Shown one piece after another: positions 21,897 through 28,189 of a DNA stretch of 28,189 nucleotides. The notes below the pieces were generated by a model. The model was not told the DNA's origin. It made no database searches and saw only the letters and a program-made list of their open reading frames with translations. Each line of letters opens with the position of its first letter. Position 1 is the first letter of the stretch. The stretch covers positions 1 through 28,189 of the forward strand of contig CAXMSF010000290.1 of NCBI GenBank assembly GCA_964196055.1, read 5' to 3'. The position numbers were made by a program, and so were the translations under genes. Source of the stretch: JAFDEI01 sp964196055. GTDB lineage: Bacteria > Myxococcota_A > UBA9160 > SMWR01.

Positions 21897-24032
21897 ATGT
21901 CCGGTCCGAATCCACGGCTCCACCACACAAATACGAGAATTGAATTGCCGCATCCGATCGTTTCCGAGGAACTAGCGCTTCTAAACCGGGTTTCGCAGCT
22001 GCTCGAGCGCCTGACCGGTCCTCCGACCCCGTCCGAGGCGCCGATCGTCGAAGAACTCGAGCGAATCCGCGACCAGCTCGTCTCAGGCAGTGATCGCAAG
22101 GATGTCGGAGCGCTCACGCAGCAATGGCACCGTCAGTCGGCGCTGCTTCGCCAGCTTCGAACATCGCGTGAAGCCCCGACCGTCGATCCCCTCACGCCCT
22201 ACTTCGCCCATCTGCGATTACTCGAGGACGGCCAAGAGCGAGATCTCTGCCTCGGCCGGGCAACCTGTATCGAAGGCGGCGTGCGAATCGTCGATTGGAG
22301 AAACGCTCCGATCTCGCGGATCTTCTACCGCTACCGACAGGGCGAGGAGTACGAGGAAGACCTTGCGGGGCGCCTCCGGTCCGGCGAAATCATTGCTCGC
22401 CGCACCGTACAGATCCACGACGGGCTGCTCGAACGCATCGAGGCGCCCGAGGGATTCTTCACACCGGACCCCGACGCCACGGGCGGCTGGCGGCACGTGC
22501 AGCGCGAGCGACCGAAACTCTCGGGCGGCCAGGCAACTGCACTGCGCGCCTATGCGGGAGACGACGGTGCGGCGCGCCGCTTGGGCACCGACCTCGCGGG
22601 GGCGCGCCGCCGTATCGACAAGCACCTGCCCGAGATCACCAGTCTGATCGATCCCGACCAGTTCGAGCTGATCACTCGCCCGTCGACGGGATTCCTCGCG
22701 ATCCGCGGGACCGCTGGTTCGGGCAAGACCACCGTCGCACTCCATCGCATCGCCTATCTCGCGTTTCACGACCCCGGCTTCGATTCGGCGCAGACCGTCT
22801 TCATCGTCTTCTCACCCGCATTGCGGAACTACGTCAGCCATGTCCTGCCCGCACTCGGGGTCGAACACGTGCGGACCCTCACCTACGGCGAATGGGCTGC
22901 GGAACAGCGCCGCCGGCATTTCCCGCAGCTCCCGGTTGCCGTTCGCGAAGACACCCCCGAGCTGACACAGCGCCTGAAGCTCCACCCCGCGCTCGGCCGC
23001 GCGCTCCAGCACCAGGTGGCGCGCGTCTCAGGCCCGGCCAGCGGGCCGCAGGCAGTCGACGACTGGGTGAGCGTGCTCACCCACAGCGAGATCCTCGAAG
23101 AGGCCTTCGCCGCGGAGGCGCCCGGCGAAGTCACGAGCGACGAAATCCGCCGCTTCGTCGAATCCAATCGCCATGCTGCAGAAGCGCTCGACGCTCACCT
23201 CGCTCGTGAACCCGAAGCACATGCCGAACTCGACCCCGAAGACGATGCACTGCTGCTGCGAGCCTGGCAGTTGCGGGTCGGGGCGCTTCGCAGCCAGGCC
23301 AAACGACCTTTGAGATTCCGTCACGTTGCAATCGACGAGGTTCAGGATTTCTCGCCGATCGAGATCCAGGTCCTGATCGATTGCCTCGACCGCAATCGCA
23401 GCATCACGCTGGCGGGCGACACCCAGCAGCACGTCGTCACGAAGAGCGGCTTCACTTCGTGGAGCGCATTCCTGGGCCGACTCGGAGTTCCCGGCGCAGA
23501 AATCGAGACGCTTCGCATCGCCTACCGTTCGTCCCGCGAAATCGTCGATTTCTCGCTGTCGCTGCTGGGCGACCTGCGCGAGGACGATGAAGCACCGATC
23601 ACCACGCGCTCGGGCCCGCCCGTGGAGCTGTTCCGCTTCAGCGATCGCGGGGCCTGCATCGCGTTTCTCTCCGATACGCTCGCCGACCTGGTCAGAGAAG
23701 AGCCCATGGCCTCGGTCGCGCTACTCACACCATCGCCTGCGATCAGCGAGCGCTTCCATTCAGGGCTGCGCGCGACCGATCTCGCGGGCGTTCGCCGCGT
23801 CGTGAATCAGGAATTCACCTTCGCACCCGGAATCGAAGTCACTGAAATCGAGCAGGTGAAGGGCCTCGAATTCGACTACGTGATCCTGGTGGATGTGACT
23901 TACGAAAACTTCCTCGACACAGCCGCAGCGCGGCGGCTGCTTCACGTGGGAGCAACGCGCGCCGTACACCAACTCTGGCTCACTTGCGTCGGGACGCCGT
24001 CGCCGCTGCTTCGCAAGCTCGCGGCGTCCTAG
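21897..24032 (+). CDS. HelD-like superfamily 1 helicase (UvrD/Rep fold)
   Basis: A 711-residue ATPase. The N-terminal region has a HelD-like sequence (LTPYFAHLRLLEDG, RIVDWRNAPISRIFYRYRQG at about 130-148). The helicase core shows Walker A GTAGSGKTTVALHRIAYL (from 271, Lys277), Walker B VAIDEVQDFSPIE, LAGDTQQHVV, TLRIAYRSSREI, VKGLEFDYVILVD and LLHVGATRAVHQLWL. HelD proteins remove and recycle stalled RNA polymerase in Gram-positive bacteria; helicase IV acts on DNA. The DWRxPI segment favours the HelD side. The role here is inferred. The start ATG has no strong ribosome site. The gene ends 20 bases from the convergent esterase pseudogene. Confidence 0.9.
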   Translation: MSGPNPRLHHTNTRIELPHPIVSEELALLNRVSQLLERLTGPPTPSEAPIVEELERIRDQLVSGSDRKDVGALTQQWHRQSALLRQLRTSREAPTVDPLTPYFAHLRLLEDGQERDLCLGRATCIEGGVRIVDWRNAPISRIFYRYRQGEEYEEDLAGRLRSGEIIARRTVQIHDGLLERIEAPEGFFTPDPDATGGWRHVQRERPKLSGGQATALRAYAGDDGAARRLGTDLAGARRRIDKHLPEITSLIDPDQFELITRPSTGFLAIRGTAGSGKTTVALHRIAYLAFHDPGFDSAQTVFIVFSPALRNYVSHVLPALGVEHVRTLTYGEWAAEQRRRHFPQLPVAVREDTPELTQRLKLHPALGRALQHQVARVSGPASGPQAVDDWVSVLTHSEILEEAFAAEAPGEVTSDEIRRFVESNRHAAEALDAHLAREPEAHAELDPEDDALLLRAWQLRVGALRSQAKRPLRFRHVAIDEVQDFSPIEIQVLIDCLDRNRSITLAGDTQQHVVTKSGFTSWSAFLGRLGVPGAEIETLRIAYRSSREIVDFSLSLLGDLREDDEAPITTRSGPPVELFRFSDRGACIAFLSDTLADLVREEPMASVALLTPSPAISERFHSGLRATDLAGVRRVVNQEFTFAPGIEVTEIEQVKGLEFDYVILVDVTYENFLDTAAARRLLHVGATRAVHQLWLTCVGTPSPLLRKLAAS

Positions 24033-24052
24033 CCCACCGGCGCGTTCCGTGT

Positions 24053-25238
24053 TCAGCGGCGCTCCGCGCAGCGCACGGCCGCATTTCCGATTCGAACGAT
24101 GCGCAGATCGCCGAATGGCGTACCGACGCCACTGTTCAGCACCAATGCGACCGCGAGCCGCCGATCGGGGTCCGCCCACGCACCCGAACCGCCGAAGCCC
24201 GCGTGACCGAACGCGTTCGGCAGCGCCTTCGCGACGGGAGCGCGGTGGTAGCCGAGACGCCAGTGCATCGGAAACGGAACGACCCGGTCGCGTCGACGAC
24301 TCTGGATCGTATTGGCCCTGTTCAGCGTCCGCTCGGACAGCAAGCGCACCCCGTCGAGTTCACCGCCGTTGGCGAGCAACGCGTACAGACGTGCGAGCGA
24401 ACGGGCGTCGAACATGCCGTTCGCAGCCGGAATCGAGACGCGAAGCAGTTCTTCGGAATTGAAATCGAGCTGCTCCATTCCGGCCGGCAGCAACGCCGCC
24501 GCGAGATTGCGCAAGTCGACCGAGATGCGGGCGAACGCGAGCCCGCGATTGACGAACTTTCCGATTCGTTTCGCTCGCTCGAGGGCCGGCCACCTCGCTG
24601 GATCCCCTGATCGACCAGATGGGCACGCCGGTCGAAGCGACCCTCCGGCAGCCCGCAGTACAAGCCCTCGAGTCCAAGCGGCTGTGCAATTTCGGCCTGC
24701 AGGGCCTCGGAGAAGGACTGGCCGGTGATGCGCTCCACCAGCTCTCCAACGAGCCAGCCGTAGGTCAAGCCGTGATAGCCCTCCGCGGCCCGGGCGTATG
24801 GACAGGCGGCGAAGCGGCAAGCGCGTCGACCATCACGCGCCAGTCGAGCATCTGCATCGCTTCGCTGATCATGCTGCGGATGTCGTAGAGCCCCGCCTGG
24901 TGGCCCATGAGCTGCCGGACCGTGATCTGCTCCTTTCCCGCCTGCGCGAATTCGGGCCAGTAGCGCGCAACCGGCTCGCCGTAGTCGAGCAGATCGCGAT
25001 CCGCGAGAATATGGAGCAACGTCGATGCGACCCCCTTGGTGGTCGAGTACGACAACGCCAGGGTGTCGGATTCCCAGGGCTTGCCCGCCTCGTTGCGGAA
25101 ACCGCCCCAGAGGTCGACCACGCGTTCGCCCTGGTGATAGACGCAAACCGCCGCGCCGCCGCCATTCGCACGCTCGACAATGCTCGAGAACGTCTGTGCG
25201 ACGCCCCAGAAATCCGGGTGAATGTGCCCCTCGAGCAT
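24053..25238 (-). pseudogene. Serine beta-lactamase-fold esterase (family VIII / EstB-like), two frameshifts
   Basis: Three overlapping frames together encode one class C beta-lactamase-like hydrolase of about 395 residues. Frame one begins at ATG 25238 (AAAGGGGG upstream) and carries the SxxK nucleophile in SYSTTKGVAS, then runs to about 24790. Frame two gives EGYHGLTYGWLVGELVERITG and LEGLYCGLPEGRFDRR. Frame three, from about 24605, gives ALERAKRIGKFVNRGLAF, FNSEELLRVSIPAANGMFDA and a C-terminal FGHAGFGGSGAWADP close to the usual H-x-G-x-G region. Each junction needs one added base, and in both places one extra G in a G run on the coding strand (near 24789-24791 and 24604-24607) restores a smooth protein. 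This could be real decay or sequencing error at homopolymers. If intact, it would be an esterase or a peptide/lactone hydrolase. Confidence 0.8.
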
Positions 25239-25420
25239 CGGCTCGCCCCCTTTTGCGCGCCGGATCATCGCGCCGAGCGGCAGCGACCGCTAGCACTCGA
25301 TCGATTCCTTCGATCAGCGCGAAGAACCCGCGCCTGAAGCACTCAGCACACAGGATTTCGCAAGCGAGGTCGTGCTAGCCTGCCCTTCCCACCCTTTGCG
25401 GCCCCGCTGAACGAGAGCCC

Positions 25421-27400
25421 ATGTCGAGCACCGCGCAGGATCCGCAACCCGCGACCCATTCCGCGTCGCTCAGCGACGAGGAACTCGAGACGGGCCTTCG
25501 CCAGCTCGGCTACGAACGTTTTCGACCGGGCCAGCTCGAAGCCGTTCGCAGCCTGCTCGATGTCGGCCGCCTGCTGCTCGTCGCGCCGACGGGCGGCGGC
25601 AAGAGCCTGATCTATCAGTTGCCGGGCAGCCTGCTTGCCGGCACCACGGTCGTGATCTCCCCGTTGATCTCGCTCATGCAGGATCAGGTCACGGCACTCA
25701 GCGAGCGCGGTATCGCTGCGGGTTACCTGGCATCGACGCTAGAGCCCTCGGAACTGCGGCGGCGCATGGGCGAAGCCGCGCGTGGCGCCTACAAACTCAT
25801 CTACGTCGCGCCGGAGCGGCTGGCGTTCCCGGGCTTCCGGTCGTTGCTCGGCGACCTCGATTGCCCGCTCGTCGCGGTCGACGAGGCCCATTGCATCAGC
25901 CAGTGGGGTCACGATTTCCGACCGGAATACCTCCAGATCGGCGAGGTGCTCAAGGACCTGCCGCGGGCGCGAGCACTCGCGTGCACCGCGACCGCCACCC
26001 CGGTGGTGCGCGACGAGATTCTCGAAGGCCTCGGTCTCGACGCAGATACCCCCCAGATCCTGCGCGGATTCGCACGCCCGAACCTCGCCCTGCGGGCGCG
26101 CGAAGTGAAGTCGAAACGCGAGCGAGAGACGAACGTCGACGCGGTGCTCGAGGAAACACTCGGAGCCCCGGGCAGCCATCGCGGCGCCGCGATCGTCTAT
26201 GCCCCCACGCGCAAGTCCAGTGAGGAAGAAGCGCGGCGGCTCGTGAACGCGGGCTGGCGCGCTGCCGCGTATCACGCGGGCCTCTCGGGCGCCGCACGCG
26301 ATGCCGTTCAGTCCGCATTTGCGGTCGGTGAGACCGAGGTCGTCACGGCGACGAACGCGTTCGGCATGGGGATCGACCGCGCTGATGTACGTGCCGTGAT
26401 CCACCTGAGCCCGCCGGGCTCGATCGAAGCCTACTACCAGGAGGTCGGCCGCGCCGGACGCGACGGTGCCGACGCCATCGGCCTCCTGCTCGTCAATTCG
26501 GGTGACATGCCGCTGCGGCGGCACTTGATCGAGAGCGATGTAGAAGGCCGCTCGGTCGACCTCGAAACCGTCCAGCACAAGTGGAACGTGTTCCTCGAAC
26601 TGATGCGCTGGGCCGAGGGCGGGAGCTGCCGCCACGACGCCATCCTGCGCTACTTCGGCGACGAAGAGGAAACGCTCGAAGGCTGTGGCCGCTGCGACGT
26701 CTGCCTGGACCTCGTCGAAAACGAGCAGGCCGACCCCGAGCACGTGACCGAAGTGGTGCGCAAAGCGCTGTCGGCCGTCGCACGAATCCACGGACGCTTC
26801 GGAATCGCGGCGGCGGCAAAACTGTTGCGCGGAGACCCCGATCCGCGACTCGTGCATTCCGGCCTCGATCGCACCCGGACCTTCGGCATCCTCGCGGAGC
26901 ACAGCGAAGACTGGCTGCTGCGACTGCTGCGCCGCTGCGTCACTGCGGGCTGGGTCGACTTCAGCGGCGGCGACCGCCCGGTGGTGGTGCTCTCGGAGGA
27001 CGGCATCGCGGTCATGCGCGGAACACGTCCCGCCCGCCTGTTGCTGCCCTCCTCTCGACGGACGCCGCTACACGCGGGATCGGCCGGTACGCGAACTCGG
27101 CGCAGCGCGGATTCGACGTCCTCCGACGATTTGGACGCGGCCGCGGCCGAGATCTTCGAGGCTTTGCGGGCCTATCGACGCGAGGTGGCCCACCGCGAGG
27201 GCGTACCGCCGTACGTTGTCGCAAGCGACCGCAGCCTGCGCGACCTCGCGCGACTGCGTCCGCGTTCTCCGGCCGAGCTCCAGTTCGCGCATGGGATCGG
27301 ACCCGCGAAGGCCGAGAAGTACGGCGCGGAACTACTCGCGGTCATCCGCCGCGCCGAGCCCGCGGACGAGCCGGCCGCAGTGCCGCCGCCGAATCCCTAG
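25421..27400 (+). CDS. recQ: ATP-dependent DNA helicase RecQ
   Basis: A 659-residue RecQ-family 3'-5' helicase acting in recombination and fork repair. It has FRPGQLEAVRSLL, Walker A APTGGGKS (Lys61), the DEAH box VDEAHCISQWGHDFRP (154-169), TATATP, NAFGMGIDRADVRAVIH and the motif VI stretch YYQEVGRAGRDG. The zinc-binding region (CRHDAILRYFGD, then GCGRCDVC) lies near 400-425, followed by a winged-helix RQC part. A C-terminal HRDC domain (about 565-645) contains LRAYRREVAHREGVPPYVV and GIGPAKAEKYG. A linker of about 40 Ser/Thr/Arg-rich residues precedes HRDC. The gene diverges from the frameshifted esterase and is followed 67 bases on by an Ada/AlkA-type repair gene. Confidence 0.96.
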   Translation: MSSTAQDPQPATHSASLSDEELETGLRQLGYERFRPGQLEAVRSLLDVGRLLLVAPTGGGKSLIYQLPGSLLAGTTVVISPLISLMQDQVTALSERGIAAGYLASTLEPSELRRRMGEAARGAYKLIYVAPERLAFPGFRSLLGDLDCPLVAVDEAHCISQWGHDFRPEYLQIGEVLKDLPRARALACTATATPVVRDEILEGLGLDADTPQILRGFARPNLALRAREVKSKRERETNVDAVLEETLGAPGSHRGAAIVYAPTRKSSEEEARRLVNAGWRAAAYHAGLSGAARDAVQSAFAVGETEVVTATNAFGMGIDRADVRAVIHLSPPGSIEAYYQEVGRAGRDGADAIGLLLVNSGDMPLRRHLIESDVEGRSVDLETVQHKWNVFLELMRWAEGGSCRHDAILRYFGDEEETLEGCGRCDVCLDLVENEQADPEHVTEVVRKALSAVARIHGRFGIAAAAKLLRGDPDPRLVHSGLDRTRTFGILAEHSEDWLLRLLRRCVTAGWVDFSGGDRPVVVLSEDGIAVMRGTRPARLLLPSSRRTPLHAGSAGTRTRRSADSTSSDDLDAAAAEIFEALRAYRREVAHREGVPPYVVASDRSLRDLARLRPRSPAELQFAHGIGPAKAEKYGAELLAVIRRAEPADEPAAVPPPNP

Positions 27401-27467
27401 AGCCCGCTGGCGACGAGCATGTCCGAAAATGGCCAGAATCGGCCTGGACGCGCGATACTCATTCAGC

Positions 27468-28189
27468 ATGGACCTCGACCCCGAACACTGTTACCGAGCC
27501 CTGCGAACCCGCGATCCGCGATTCGACGGCCGATTCTTCACGGCGGTCCGGTCGACCGGAATCTACTGTCGCCCCATCTGCCCGGCACCGACGCCGAAAC
27601 CCGAGAACTGCCTGTTCCTGCCATGCGCGGCCGCGGCGGCGGAGCTCGGTTACCGCCCCTGCCGTCGCTGCCGCCCCGAAACCGCACCGGGCACACCGGC
27701 CTGGCTCGGTACATCGACGACCGTTTCTCGCACATTGCGACTGATCGGGGACGGTGCGCTCGATCGCGGCAGCGTCAGCGAACTCGCAGCCAGAGTCGGT
27801 GTCGGCGAGCGACAGCTCCGGCGACTATTCCTGCGGCATCTCGGCGCGTCCCCACTATCCGTCGCACAAACTCGACGTGTCCTGTTCGCCAAGAAGCTGA
27901 TCGACGAAACTGCGTTGCCAATGGTGCAGGTCGGGTTGTCGGCCGGCTTTTCGAGCGTCCGACGCTTCAACGACGCGATTCGCAGCACCTATGGGCAATC
28001 GCCGCGTGAACTGCGCAGCCGTCGCGGGCGCAAAGCCCCGACCGACGGCGGCTGTAATCTCACACTCAGCCTCGCCTACCGCCCGCCGTTCGACTGGAAC
28101 ACGCTGCAACGCTTTCTCGCGGTGAGAGCGATTCCGGGTGTGGAGTCCGTCGCAGCGAATTGCTACCGGCGAACACTCGTGATCGGCGA
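27468..28189 (+). CDS. Ada-type regulator/DNA-3-methyladenine glycosylase II (AlkA) fusion, 3' end outside window
   Basis: The first 240 residues of a multidomain repair protein. Residues about 5-75 are an Ada zinc-binding domain: FDGRFFTAVRSTGIYCRPICPA, NCLFLP and YRPCRRCRPE, including the Cys that accepts methyl from phosphotriesters. An AraC-type helix-turn-helix region (about 95-180) has ELAARVGVGERQLRRLF and GLSAGFSSVRRFNDAIR. The AlkA N-terminal domain then begins (LSLAYRPPFDWNTLQRFLAVRA), and the frame is open at the right edge, where the glycosylase HhH domain should follow. Such fusions sense DNA alkylation and remove alkylated bases. The ATG at 27468 has no strong ribosome site but is the first start before the conserved Ada domain. 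Confidence 0.9.
   Translation, partial: MDLDPEHCYRALRTRDPRFDGRFFTAVRSTGIYCRPICPAPTPKPENCLFLPCAAAAAELGYRPCRRCRPETAPGTPAWLGTSTTVSRTLRLIGDGALDRGSVSELAARVGVGERQLRRLFLRHLGASPLSVAQTRRVLFAKKLIDETALPMVQVGLSAGFSSVRRFNDAIRSTYGQSPRELRSRRGRKAPTDGGCNLTLSLAYRPPFDWNTLQRFLAVRAIPGVESVAANCYRRTLVIG

Noticed and set aside
25289..25379. GCTAGCAC and GTGCTAGC, an 8-bp inverted repeat 75 bases apart upstream of recQ
   Set aside because: It is short and widely spaced, and expected by chance at this scale. I could not support an operator.
25739..26902. A 387-codon open frame on the minus strand
   Set aside because: It is fully antisense to recQ, whose helicase motifs are unambiguous.
1..28189. Search by eye for CRISPR arrays, tRNA or rRNA genes, IS ends, integrases and phage genes
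   Set aside because: No regularly spaced repeats, cloverleaf-like segments, transposase motifs or terminal repeats with target duplications were seen.

Overview
The window is a GC-rich, gene-dense stretch of a bacterial chromosome. It holds 25 protein-coding loci, including one partial gene at each edge and one frameshifted gene. I see no rRNA, tRNA, CRISPR array, insertion sequence or phage gene. The gene content suggests an uncultured Gram-negative bacterium of the Myxococcota/Desulfobacterota ('deltaproteobacterial') type: lipoproteins, a glycine-zipper outer-membrane antigen, an Rv2061-type probable F420 oxidoreductase, a split MaoC dehydratase, a PAPS sulfotransferase, an aldehyde:ferredoxin oxidoreductase and a possible selenoprotein. 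That placement is inference; there is no phylogenetic marker here.

Region 1 (1-2477, minus strand) is a likely operon. It begins with a rhodanese-class III cyclase fusion interrupted by an in-frame TGA, continues with two coupled halves of a MaoC-like dehydratase, and ends with a sulfotransferase cut by the window edge. The TGA lies in the rhodanese active-site loop (Cys-Thr-TGA-Pro). It is followed at the right distance by a perfect 7-bp hairpin, so I read it as selenocysteine. This is the strongest find in the window. A divergent control region with a perfect 9-bp inverted repeat separates it from region 2 (2673-5486, plus strand): a zinc metallopeptidase, an overlapping ATP-grasp ligase and an FHA protein.

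Region 3 (5518-16304, minus strand) is a run of ten genes on one strand, with four 4-bp ATGA overlaps. Its upstream part is a membrane hybrid histidine kinase overlapping a tungsten/molybdopterin aldehyde oxidoreductase, then a MoaD-like protein ending in Gly-Gly. Next come a large exported membrane protein of unknown function, a LolD-type ATPase, an FtsX-type permease and a ZnuA-like lipoprotein whose usual metal ligands are partly lost. Last is an ECF sigma factor, a one-helix putative anti-sigma factor and a Spy/CnrX-like periplasmic protein with a Cys-rich tail. The last seven genes resemble an envelope or metal-sensing transport module with its own sigma circuit, loosely like CnrH/CnrY/CnrX. 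I do not recognise it as a described system.

Region 4 (16515-20043) holds an APH/NahK-like kinase, an SDR with Phe in place of the catalytic Tyr, two lipoproteins and a PPOX-fold oxidoreductase. Region 5 (20008-28189) is rich in nucleic-acid enzymes: a membrane-anchored MutS-like ATPase, a HelD-like SF1 helicase, RecQ, and an Ada/AlkA-type repair protein cut by the right edge. Between the two helicases is a family VIII esterase/beta-lactamase gene broken by two one-base losses, both explained by shortened G runs.
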